10,743 nt of DNA from Dictyocoela muelleri (taxonomy: Eukaryota; Microsporidia): assembly GCA_016256075.1 (NCBI GenBank), contig SDVU01000761.1:1-10743 (forward strand), given 5' to 3'. Of the stretch, positions 1 through 7,727 are shown piece by piece. How positions within the stretch are numbered: position 1 is the first letter of the stretch; each line of letters begins with the position of its first letter. The position numbers and the translations under genes are program-made. The notes below the pieces were generated by a model. The model did no database searches and had not been told where the DNA came from. It saw only the letters and a program-made list of their open reading frames with translations.

Positions 1-126
1 GGAATCTCTCATATATTCGCTCATACATCATAATAATTTCATATTTGTTTTTATCTCGACGAATTTAGCTTATTTCATATGAGAATAATTACCTCTACTC
101 TGATTAATATCAATTTTCTTTTTTTA
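1..126. repeat. Partial copy of the palindromic repeat, left of the Merlin element
   Basis: This stretch matches 1229-1353 in the same orientation, including ggaatctctcatatattcg against ggaaactctcatatattcg and a shared block reading agcttatttcatat. It also matches, as reverse complement, the left arm of the palindrome at about 1133-1222. It therefore looks like the loop and right arm of a second copy of that repeat, with the left arm lying outside the window. It stops where the 43-bp Merlin terminal inverted repeat begins. By eye it is clearly more diverged from its partner than the two Merlin ends are from each other. No coding potential was seen. Confidence 0.75.
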
Positions 127-167
127 GGTGGTCTGAAAGCCCGAAAAAAAACTTAACGTAATTTAAA
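125..167 (+). repeat. Merlin left terminal inverted repeat
   Basis: This is a 43-bp inverted partner of 1090-1132 with one mismatch (a T-run position against G). It starts TAGGTGGTCTGAAAGCCCG and ends in AACGTAATTTAAA. It lies downstream of the transposase, which reads leftwards. Confidence 0.9.
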
Positions 168-309
168 AATGAAAAATTGAAAAAAATAATAAAAATTGAA
201 TTTCACTTTAATAAAATTATTAAGGAATAAACGAATTCAATGTCTTTAAAGTTTAAAAAAATTAAAACGTTTAAATAATCAGGTTGCGTGTCTAAACTTA
301 TTCCATAGC

Positions 310-1080
310 TATAATGTTTATTTTTTTTTAAATGTAGCCATAAATTTTCGATTTTCTGAGTATTTGCCTTTGTTACGGGGTCTACACAGTTATAGGTATG
401 ATAGACCGCGTCTCGATAGTTATTTTGAATTTGATTATAACCCGCCCATTTATCAGATTAAATATACGATTTATTTTTTATTTGTTTTTGTATTATTGGC
501 ATGAGTGTTATGTTTTTACTATTTTTCACCACCTCACAGAACAAATAACAAATCTTGTATTCAATGGCACCCCAAATTTAGATTTGTTTACCCAAGTGCC
601 CACATTATATTTCCTTGTTCCCCAATACGTTTCATTCATTTAAATTTCCTTTTAAATGCCCCCTAACTGCCTCTTATTATTTTCAACAAATTAGTTTTTT
701 TTTCTCACTAATGATAGTAGATATTTATATGCATCCTCACCTATTTTTGAGTTTCTCATAACATAATCTCTTGCAAATGTTTTTTGAAAAAAGTAAAAGG
801 CGAATTTTAAAAATATTTTCAAAAAAAACTTTTAGGCCATCGAGTGTTGAATCGCTAAGTAAATTGACTCGATTTTTGCATTTGGAACTTTTCCAAGTAC
901 AGCCAATGAGGTGGTTCTGCTCGTCTTTATTAACATCTCTTTGCAGCAATCATTACAATTTTTTGATTCAGGAATTATTTCTAACGCCTGTATAAGCCAT
1001 ATGTGTTATCATTGTTATTAATAAATAGAAAAAATTCATCATCTGTAGCTCTATTAAAACTTTTAACGTAGGGGTAAAAA
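310..1080 (-). pseudogene. Merlin-type transposase pseudogene (zinc ribbon + DDE_Tnp_ISXO2-like domain)
   Basis: Cut-and-paste transposase remnant, readable for about 250 codons on the minus strand but only across several frames. The N-terminal part (about 1079-880) reads a W-L-I-Q-A-L segment, then C-N-D-C-C, then E-Q-N-H-L-I-G-C-T-W-K-S-S-K-C, which is the zinc-ribbon layout of this family; Ser stands where the usual W-K-C-x-x-C has its first Cys. Next come K-I-G-E-D-A-Y-K-Y and, at about 595-640, N-E-T-Y-W-G-T-R-K-Y-N-V-G, matching the first catalytic block (usually D-E-x-x-x-G) with Asn at 634-636. The second block reads S-D-K-W-A-G-Y (Asp codon 452-454). The third reads V-D-P-V-T-K-A-N-T-Q-K-I-E-N-L-W (Glu codon 347-349), 35 codons on. 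Stops and frameshifts, including one near 780 and one near 910, make it non-functional. The family is clear; an intact start codon is not visible. Confidence 0.85.
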
Positions 1081-1089
1081 AATATTTGA

Positions 1090-1132
1090 TTTAAATTACG
1101 TTAAGTTGTTTTTCGGGCTTTCAGACCACCTA
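1090..1132 (-). repeat. Merlin right terminal inverted repeat
   Basis: Reverse complement of 125-167 with one mismatch. It lies just upstream of the transposase N-terminus, and its outer tip abuts the palindromic repeat at 1133. Confidence 0.9.
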
Positions 1133-1352
1133 AAAATAGAAAATGGCCATTCACAAAAGGAGAGATAATGATTCTTATATGAAATAAGCTCAATTCTTCG
1201 AGATATTACTGAAAATAAATTTACTTTTGGAAACTCTCATATATTCGTTCATACATAAAATAAATTCATTTTCAGTAATATTTCGACGAATGTAGCTTAT
1301 TTCATATAAAAATCTTTATCTCTCCTCTTGTGAATGGCATTTCTCTATTTTT
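1133..1352. repeat. Complete palindromic (foldback/MITE-like) repeat
   Basis: Long imperfect palindrome with no coding potential. The left arm (about 1133-1222) carries CCATTCACAAAAGGAGAGAT, then ATGAAATAAGCT, then ATATTACTGAAAAT. The right arm (about 1260-1352) is its reverse complement with scattered mismatches. About 37 unpaired bases (1223-1259) form the loop. Including the flanking Merlin-like ends, the symmetry extends from about 1109 to 1375. It resembles a foldback element or MITE. Alternatively it could be the fused outer parts of two head-to-head copies of a larger element with long terminal repeats. A partial second copy is at 1-126. Confidence 0.8.
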
Positions 1353-1375
1353 TTGGGGGATTGAAACCCGGGAGA
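1353..1375 (+). repeat. Degenerate Merlin-like terminal repeat at the right edge of the palindrome
   Basis: The sequence GGGGGATTGAAACCCGGGAG aligns with the Merlin tip GGTGGTCTGAAAGCCCGAAA and is preceded by the same T-run. It is oriented as the left end of another Merlin copy whose body is not visible to the right. Retroelement sequence follows at once. The match is short, so chance similarity cannot be excluded, but its position at the palindrome edge argues for homology. Confidence 0.55.
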
Positions 1376-1379
1376 GATC

Positions 1380-3760
1380 CCATTATTCTATTAATAGTTT
1401 TTTACAATTATTTTAGAAAAAGAGTTACCCGTTGATTTAAAATTGTACTAGGTTTAAGTTTTTTTACCTATTTTTAAAGTGATTATTCTAAATATTTGCT
1501 AACGTATTGTTTACCGACATCTTTTAAAATATTTCTCGGAATTACAATATAAATCAAACAATTTTTTTCAAAAATTCAATACAGATTTCGATGTTATACT
1601 TTTAGGAATTTTTACTTTTTTAAATCTAGTACATATATCACTTATTTTAAAATCATATAACTTCTCAATCTTTAGTTCTAATTATTTCAGTATACGGACC
1701 CACTATATCAGTTAATAAAAAAAATAATCTTCGTTATAAAATTAATCTTTAGAAAGGGGGTTTTTTGCTGTATGAATAATTACACGTTTGACATTTACGA
1801 CATTTTTATTTATAAAACTTATTTTTTTGTGAGATTTTTCATTTCAATAATTTTACTTAGAGTTTTTATGAACTAGAAAGCCCGTATGTATAGGTATTTT
1901 ATTTAAATATAACAATATTTGTGATACTCAGTCTGTGTTAAATTTAATTTTTTATTCATTAGTTATTTTACTATTTAGTTTCAATTCATTAATTATATTT
2001 TAATGATTATATTACGAATTTTGTTGTGTTTTTATTTTTGACATACGTGATAGTGGATCATCTCCTCGATTCAGTTTTCCCTCAGTGTAAAGCATTGAGA
2101 AATCAAATTCCTATGATATTTTCTTACCGTTTTATTCTTTTTTTAAGTCACTTATGTCAGGAATAATGTTTTTATTATATGTATAAACTCTAAATTGGCT
2201 TCCTTAAATTATATTTCTATAATAATTAAAGATTTGTATATAGAAAACATTTATTTTTAGGCAGAGGTATATCTTCTTAACATCAGAAAGCTTGTTTTTA
2301 AAAAATTGATATAATTTTTTAATTTTGAATCAATAAAGAACGTATTTAAACATCACTATAATCTGTGTAAAGTTCAAATAATTCATTCAAATCGGGATAA
2401 TGTAAATTTGTCTTTTTTCTATTTGTTTATAAACATAATTAAGGATTTTGTGTCATAATTACTCCATTCAAATTTTCAAACATTTTATAACTTTGAAGTA
2501 AACGAATAACTTTTATTACTTAGATTGGTTATATAAGGCCCGAACCATCGGATAGAACATATTATCTTCATCAATTGCCTTTTGTTTTTTGGTATTAAAA
2601 TTTGTTTTTAATTGACAAGTTTAGTTATGTCTGGTTTTATAAATTCACATTTTATTATTTGGCCGAGGTATAAGATTTCCGGTTAAAAAATTCGCTCTTA
2701 TAGATATTAATTTTTACTTTAACAATCCATAGACGATTTAAAACTTCTAATAAATGAATATTATGTTCTAAATATGAATTTCTGAATATAAATATATCGT
2801 CTAAAAATATTTTAACAGTATTAAGTCAATTTAAAGGTTTACACATTGCTTTTTGAAAGTAAAGGGCGTATTTTTTTAATTCGAAAGGTTATCTCAGAAA
2901 TTTATATTTATCCTTAAATATTGTGAAAGCTGTTTTATAAATATCATTTTCTGATATATTTTATTTATAATATCCGAAAATAAAATCTCTTTTTGAAAAA
3001 AAATTTGACCTCTTGTTAATCATAAAATTGTTCTTTTAATTTGGGATACGGAAAATTTTGAATGTGTGTTATTTTATTAATAGTTTTATAATTTATTACT
3101 AATCTATTCGAGTTGTCTGGTTTGAGTATTATAAATGCTGGTGAAGAGAAATATGACTTAGATCTCCTTATATTTTTTTTGATATTAAATCCTTTATATG
3201 ATCTTCTACTTTTGATTTATATTTTTATGAAACATAATATACTTTATGTAGATAAATCTTAATATCTGTCAGATTGATTACATGTCTATTAGTTGGTATT
3301 TCACCAACATCAGGATTATTATTTTTATAATAACTAAAAGATTGATCAAAGTTTTCGCATTTTAATTTCTCATTTTATAATTTACTATTATGATTGTTAT
3401 TAAAATAACGACAGGAAGAAATTTAATAAACAATATTTTATAATTTTATATTGTCTAAATCTATAGATGATTTATATTTTTGTAAAAAATTTAGACTTAT
3501 AAGGGCTTCAAATAGTAAATTTCTAGGCAAATAAAAATTCATACGAAAATATGGATGTACTTTTTCGATCTTTTAAACCTATTTCTAAGGTAATATAATG
3601 TCTACTTTTTAATTTTGTCTATTACCCAAAATAATTTTAATTTCTGTACATTTTTTTTTTCCTTTAGTAAATTTCGAACTTTATTATGAGATATAAAAAT
3701 AAATAAGCACCTGTATCTATTGTTAAATTTATTATTAATTTTTAAAATAAAGTTTAAAAT
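1380..3760 (-). pseudogene. Fossil pol region: protease, RT, RNase H, integrase
   Basis: Parts seen on the minus strand, in order. The protease active-site motif D-T-G-A is at 3706-3717. The RT start region is near 3340-3100, with a G-E-I-P-T-N-R-H-V-I-N-L block and a lysine-rich segment before a K-P-D-N-S-like site. The RT catalytic motif F-L-D-D-I is at about 2793-2807. The C-terminal RNase H tether G-K-L-N-R-G-D-D-P-L-S-R is at about 2045-2080. An integrase zinc-binding C-R-K-C-Q is at about 1788-1802, followed by the integrase core start T-D-I-V-G-P-Y near 1700 and a K-D-x-G-K-Q-Y-V block near 1500-1525. These are family-level hallmarks of Ty3/gypsy pol. The region is a multiply broken fossil, and the exact domain borders are approximate. 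Confidence 0.85.
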
Positions 3761-3829
3761 ACAGATCAGTCTTTTTATTAGAATTTTTTTAAATTGAAAT
3801 TTTTTATTTGTGAGTAACACACAGAATCA

Positions 3830-4424
3830 CTGTAACTGTTTAACCTATGAATCTTGAATTATTAATTTTCCTTATTTTCGATATTATGCGATTTTTAGTT
3901 CATTTTTATATTTTTTTTTAATTCAAAAATCTTATTATTATTACCTTGTTCAATAAGTTACATTTCAATAAAATTTGATTAATTAAGAATTTCAATCATA
4001 TAATGTTGATTTAATTCGATGAAATACATAGTGGTTTGTGGATGGAGATTTTTCATAAATATTCCTCAAAATTTTTTTTGTTTCCTTTTCATTAAAATTA
4101 TTACATAAACAGAATTTCCTAGTATATTCATAATTTGCTGTGTAAGAATCTTCGATTAAAACATAATTTTCTCGTTTTAAATTTTTTAAATTATTAAAAT
4201 AAATGAATGTATCATTTTTTTGGATACTTTGTAGAAATTAATTACTGTTAATTAAACTCTGAAGCATTTTTATCTGCCATTATGTAATGATAATCATCAT
4301 CTACTAATTCTTCTAACACGTGTAATATTACATCATTTTCCCATTTCATCTTGCTTACTAGAGTCCTGAATTTCAGAATCCATGTCTCAAGATCTTGAAA
4401 TTCTAAATCATAAAGACGTGGCAT
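3830..4424 (-). pseudogene. Fossil gag-like region of the LTR element
   Basis: From a possible ATG at 4422-4424 a frame reads M-P-R-L-Y-D-L-E-F-Q-D-L-E-T-W and continues for about 58 codons. It is Trp- and Glu/Asp-containing, as in the N-terminal part of Ty3-like gag proteins. Its position directly upstream of the protease and RT of the same strand supports gag. No convincing CCHC zinc knuckle could be read. The rest toward 3830 is too damaged to describe. This is a fossil; the call rests mainly on context. Confidence 0.5.
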
Positions 4425-4430
4425 TTAAAA

Positions 4431-5405
4431 TGACAAATTACTTCTAATTCTGGTAATTTGTATGAGAATGTTATTTCAGCATCGTGTACTTACTTTCTTG
4501 CATTTTTATCCTTATTAGTGTTAATTAAATAGGTATTTATACCTTTTTCATCGGATTTATTTTGTCTCTCTGAATTCAGACTGAGATATCCATGTCTAAA
4601 ATATTTTAAAATTATAAGATTATAAAAATTGACTTATATCTAAAAGAGTTTTATTATTATGATATTTATTTAACTCTTTTTAATTATAAAAATTGCCTAT
4701 TTTTACATAAGATCTTTTTTATGCTTAATTATATAATATTGAATATTAATATATCTTTATGTTTTATTTTTTGATTTTAAATCGCCATTACAATTTAATA
4801 ATGTGCTATCGTCACTTTTAGATTAACATCTATTATTAACCCTTGTTTTTTTACTTTCTTTTCTAATTTTTAATAATATTTTTTAAACTTTATTTTTTAC
4901 TCATTTTTTACCTTTATTTTTTAACATTTTATATAAAAGGGGGAGTAAAAATTAGAGTTAATAAATAGAACGTAAAAAAGCCAAAGATAAAGCCAAATTT
5001 AGGTCAAAAATACTTCAAGATAGGGCTAAATATAGAATCGGTTAGCGAAAAAGATGAAAACGGATAGAGCCGAAGATAGGATTAAAAAAATCAATTAGTC
5101 AGCAATTTTTTTGAGGATCCTATAAAATTCTAGAAAAATGCGTCTACAACATATGAATAACTTTAAAAAAAAATAGATCTGTAACTTTAAAAAATTAAAT
5201 CTATAACTTTTTAAACTTCCGTAATGGTAATGTAGAAATACGACGGAGATAATTTATAATGCGGCGTAGAAACTATAGTATTGCGACTGAAGGACTATAA
5301 TATTACAACGAACAATTCTAACATTAAATAAATGGATTATAATAATGCAATAGTTGCGCTGAAATAATTCAAATATTATATTTTAGAATTGCATTATGTT
5401 TACTC
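4431..5405. other. AT-rich gap between the retroelement and the Ginger-like element
   Basis: No recognisable gene. The first half is very T-rich on the plus strand and may be the decayed 5' leader or 5' LTR of the neighbouring minus-strand retroelement, but no LTR pair or primer-binding site could be identified. A purine-rich block with a degenerate repeat lies at about 4975-5095. The last 150 bases are ordinary AT-rich sequence leading into the TAATA target duplication at 5406. Confidence 0.5.
4975..5095 (+). repeat. Degenerate purine-rich repeat (about GATARAGCCRAAKATA)
   Basis: Three to four imperfect copies of a roughly 18-base unit can be seen: AAAGCCAAAGATAAAGCCAA, AAGATAGGGCTAAATATAG and GGATAGAGCCGAAGATAGG. 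In a forward frame the units read like D-K-A-K-F-R, D-R-A-K-Y-R-I and similar, so this could be a remnant of a charged repetitive coiled-coil-like protein. It could also be simple low-complexity DNA. No intact reading frame spans it. Confidence 0.4.
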
Positions 5406-5410
5406 TAATA
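5406..5410. repeat. Target-site duplication TAATA, left copy
   Basis: TAATA directly precedes the element tip TGCCGCGCGC and is repeated exactly after the other tip at 7336-7340. A 5-bp duplication fits integrase-type cut-and-paste insertion. The word is common in such AT-rich DNA, but its exact placement at both tips makes chance less likely. Confidence 0.75.
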
Positions 5411-5532
5411 TGCCGCGCGCGCAGTGCGCGAAAGTTTTTAAAAAAAAATTAAAAATGGTCACATTAAGAGTCGATCCTGGTAAATGTGGCTTAAATATAA
5501 TTATATGTACTACTGGACCATAAAACTAAAAA
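5411..5532 (+). repeat. Left terminal inverted repeat of the Ginger-like element
   Basis: Pairs with 7216-7335. The best-conserved part is AATTAAAAATGGTCACATTA (5448-5467), followed by a TGG-TAA block and then GACCATAAAACTAAAAA near 5516-5532. The tip carries a GC-rich hairpin, CGCGC-loop-GCGCG, at about 5416-5430. Confidence 0.85.
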
Positions 5533-5601
5533 TCTAAAAGGAAATTATATAAATATTTCTTTTTAAAATTTTTTTTATAAAAAAATTAAAAAAATAAGGC
5601 A

Positions 5602-6855
5602 ATGGCAGTGAAAAAATTTGTAAAGAATCAAACTGAATATGATATTTTAAAAAAAAACTTAGAAAAAAAAAGATATATCATTAGATCGAAATAAAAAGTA
5701 TAGATTGAAACAAGAATCTATATTTTTATTAAAATTAATAATAAACTTTATCAAAAAGTGATTCTATTTTTGAAAATAATGAAAAGTAATTTATCAAGAA
5801 GATGTTTGGTATGGTAGGGGTTACGAAAGAAAAACATTGTAGAATACATATTAGATTTAACAAATTAGAAAATATTTGCAAAAAAAAATTTTACGATATC
5901 AAGAAATATTATAAGAAAGGTGGTTCTCGAATACGAACAATGTCGTTTTTCGATACTTTTTGGAAAAATCGGATTCGAAAAATCATGTGATGTCGAATCA
6001 TCGTAATTAAAGTTTTCAAATTGATTTAATTTATGTTTCAAAATATTCAAATTTAAATAATAATTATAAATGGGTTTTGAGGGTTATTGATGTTTATTGT
6101 AGATTCTGAAATTCTAGGCCCGTGATAAATAAAAGTGATCCAATGTTGTAGGATTTTTAAGGGTATATTCTATGAATACGGTTCCTGTAAAAATTTACAA
6201 TCTGATAATGGATGTGAATTTAAAATCAATCTTGTAAAAAATCTATGTGGAGAATTTAATATTACTCAAATACATATAAGCTTTAAAAAAAAGCAACGGT
6301 ATTGTTGAACGATTTAATCAGACATAACAAGGTTTCTTTTCCAAAATATTATATTTTGAAAATGATAAAATTTGGCATGACAAACTGAAAAAGACGGTTT
6401 ATATTTATAACATAACTGTCAACTCTGTAATTAAAAAACCACCTTTTATGAAATTTCGAAACATAAAAAGGATGAAGATTTTCCGGAAAAATATCGAAAT
6501 TTCAGAAAAGAGCTTTATTGATATATTAGAAATTGAAGAAAATGATGATTTTTTTTAACAGAAAAGACGAATTTAAAAAATCTTGGATAACGAATAACGA
6601 TGATTTTAATGATAAATATTACAATCGCATGAACAAAAAAAATGAATGTGCATGTATCGAAATATGATTTCAAAGTGGGTGAACGTGTGTTTTTTTTAGG
6701 ATTTCGGTTGAAATCCATCCTTGAAATTAGATAAATTTGAATATATGTATAATAAATATGCAGTTTGTATTAATATTTTATCAAACAATAGAGTTGAAAT
6801 TATTTTTGATAATGGTATTCATGAGATCGTTAAAATGTGTCGGATAAAAAAATAA
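5602..6855 (+). pseudogene. Integrase-type (rve/DDE) transposase remnant
   Basis: Runs from a plausible ATG at 5602-5604 to a TAA at 6853-6855, about 415 codons if the frame were kept; several breaks interrupt it. A His- and Cys-bearing stretch near 5830-5950, rich in Lys, sits where integrases carry their H-H-C-C zinc domain. Core motifs follow: Q-I-D-L-I (Asp codon 6023-6025), S-D-N-G-C-E-F (Asp codon 6204-6206) and V-E-R-F-N (Glu codon 6307-6309). The spacing of about 60 and about 35 codons is the D,D(35)E signature of retroviral-type integrases. The C-terminal part after 6660 reads F-K-V-G-E-R-V-F-like and may be the remnant of a small beta-barrel domain. No RT lies next to it and it is enclosed by TIRs, so it served as a DNA transposase. 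Confidence 0.8.
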
Positions 6856-7215
6856 TTTAATTAAATTTTTATTATAAATATTAATTTTTTTTATAAATTA
6901 CCTATAATTTTATGATATTTTATGAAATAAATTTTTTAAATGTAGACTTTGAAAATGAATTTTTATAGACTGAAATAAAAAATTGAATTTTGAAATAATG
7001 TTTATATTAATTATAATTTTGAATGCTAAATTTTAGACAGAAGTGTACGATTATTAAATCGTCTTTAATCAATAAATTTTCGATTTCATCTTATACAATT
7101 TTATATTATATCAAAAAAATGTCATGACTGCCTGCGACGAACTATAGTATTTATTCATATTTTTTTATTAAAAAATCATATATTAATAATAAATATTAAT
7201 ATTAATTGTTTTTTT

Positions 7216-7335
7216 ATTTTTAGTTTTATGGTTCAGTGGTACTTATGATTATATTAAAGTCACTTACCAGGGTCTAGCACTTAATGTGACCATTTTTAAT
7301 TTTTAATTAAAAATGTCGCGCGATGGCGCGCGACA
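7216..7335 (-). repeat. Right terminal inverted repeat of the Ginger-like element
   Basis: Imperfect reverse complement of 5411-5532. TTAATGTGACCATTTTTAAT (about 7281-7300) is the best-conserved part. Differences include several substitutions and a 2-base indel. The tip carries a perfect 10-bp-arm hairpin. Confidence 0.85.
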
Positions 7336-7336
7336 T
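7313..7336. repeat. Perfect GC-rich hairpin at the element tip
   Basis: ATGTCGCGCG and CGCGCGACAT are exact reverse complements separated by ATGG. The last base of the right arm belongs to the TAATA duplication. The corresponding place at the left tip, about 5416-5430, has CGCGC-GCAGT-GCGCG. The stem is far more GC-rich than the surrounding DNA. Confidence 0.9.
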
Positions 7337-7340
7337 AATA
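7336..7340. repeat. Target-site duplication TAATA, right copy
   Basis: Exact repeat of 5406-5410, immediately outside the right tip. See the left copy. Confidence 0.75.
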
Positions 7341-7541
7341 TTTACGATGAAGTTACTAGAAAAATGCCCTGAGTACACTATAAAAATGAAAAATACAATA
7401 TTTTTTTTTATTTTTAATTGTATTATAAACCATTATAGAATCTCAAGTTGATCTATTTATCTAATTTGGTGGTTTTAATTTATACTTTTTGTGATTCTCT
7501 GAATGTTTACAAAATATACTAAAATATCAGTTTTGTCAGTA
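7341..7541. other. AT-rich spacer between the Ginger-like element and the first direct repeat
   Basis: No gene recognised. It contains an 8-bp-arm inverted repeat, AATACAAT (7392-7399) with ATTGTATT (7417-7424), around an A/T run; this could be chance in such DNA. Joined to the sequence left of 5406, it would be the empty insertion site of the Ginger-like element. Confidence 0.5.
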
Positions 7542-7688
7542 TTTAATATAATTGGAATATTTATCTTAGTTTTATTTCTGTCTCTTGTACTTTTATACGA
7601 TAGTTAATAGTTCTGGTGGTATAACACGTTTTGATTTTAAAACCTACGCTTAAGAAAAGTATAAATAAAAAATGACTATGAAAGTCAT
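7542..7688 (+). repeat. 147-bp direct repeat, copy 1
   Basis: Matches 9151-9296 in the same orientation with about seven substitutions and one single-base indel (about 95% identity). It begins TTTAATATAATTGGAATATT and ends with the hairpin ATGACT-ATGAA-AGTCAT at 7672-7688. No reading frame, tRNA fold or known motif was recognised. The two copies bracket the MULE, lying 20 and 7 bases from its ends. Confidence 0.93.
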
Positions 7689-7727
7689 TACTTCAAAAAA
7701 TCGCTGGCCGAAAACTCACATCCTCAT

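Larger units (their letters stand above)
125..1132 (-). mobile_element. Merlin (IS1595/ISXO2-like) DNA transposon, decayed
   Basis: The element is about 1.0 kb and is bounded by 43-bp terminal inverted repeats at 125-167 and 1090-1132 that differ at one position by eye; the ends begin (TA)GGTGGTCTGAAAGCCCG. The inside encodes a broken minus-strand transposase with the zinc-ribbon and ISXO2-type DDE motifs of the Merlin superfamily. The size fits a single-gene Merlin element. Merlins usually make an 8-9 bp target duplication, but none is evident: the flanks are A/T runs inside a palindromic repeat. The near-identical ends beside a broken gene suggest either a fairly recent copy derived from an already dead element, or ends kept similar by conversion. 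Confidence 0.88.
1376..4430 (-). mobile_element. Ty3/gypsy-like LTR retrotransposon fossil, broken and truncated
   Basis: Old retroelement copy reading right to left with recognisable parts in canonical order: gag-like region, aspartic protease, reverse transcriptase, RNase H end and integrase. The order with integrase last is that of Ty3/gypsy (Metaviridae) rather than Ty1/copia. It is heavily decayed, with well over ten breaks by eye, and cannot be active. The integrase end stops close to the Merlin/palindrome block at 1375, so the 3' part and its LTR are missing here. No LTR pair could be found. The 5' LTR may lie unrecognised in 4430-5405. Age: old, judging by the density of damage; it cannot be dated without LTRs. 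Confidence 0.85.
5411..7335 (+). mobile_element. Ginger-like TIR element with retroviral-type integrase, decayed
   Basis: The element is 1925 bp, with imperfect inverted repeats of about 120 bp (5411-5532 and 7216-7335), tips TGCCGCGCGC and TGTCGCGCGC, and a TAATA duplication on both sides. It encodes one broken integrase-type transposase on the plus strand; no RT, protease, gag or capsid gene was seen. Ginger DNA transposons are known for an integrase akin to that of Ty3/gypsy elements, ends starting TGT, and 4-5 bp target duplications, all matched here. The GC-rich hairpin tips are striking in an AT-rich setting. The inverted repeats are very roughly 85% alike by eye, so the copy is not young. 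The transposase has several breaks. Alternative: another integrase-derived TIR lineage specific to this organism. Confidence 0.82.

Noticed and set aside
398-643. 81-codon plus-strand open frame
   Set aside because: It is the antisense shadow of the Merlin transposase, whose minus-strand reading carries family motifs such as S-D-K-W-A-G-Y.
771-995. 74-codon plus-strand open frame
   Set aside because: Antisense to the Merlin zinc-ribbon region; no motif of its own.
3602-3820. 72-codon minus-strand open frame
   Set aside because: It overlaps the fossil protease region in a different frame from the D-T-G-A motif and has only AT-rich chance composition.
5411-7335. Interpretation of the integrase remnant as the pol end of the neighbouring LTR retrotransposon
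   Set aside because: It is on the opposite strand, is enclosed by its own inverted repeats and target duplication, and the retroelement has its own integrase near 1380-1800.
5411-7335. Interpretation as a Polinton/Maverick fragment
   Set aside because: Only 1.9 kb between complete inverted ends, with no polymerase, ATPase, protease or capsid gene; a 5-bp rather than 6-bp duplication.
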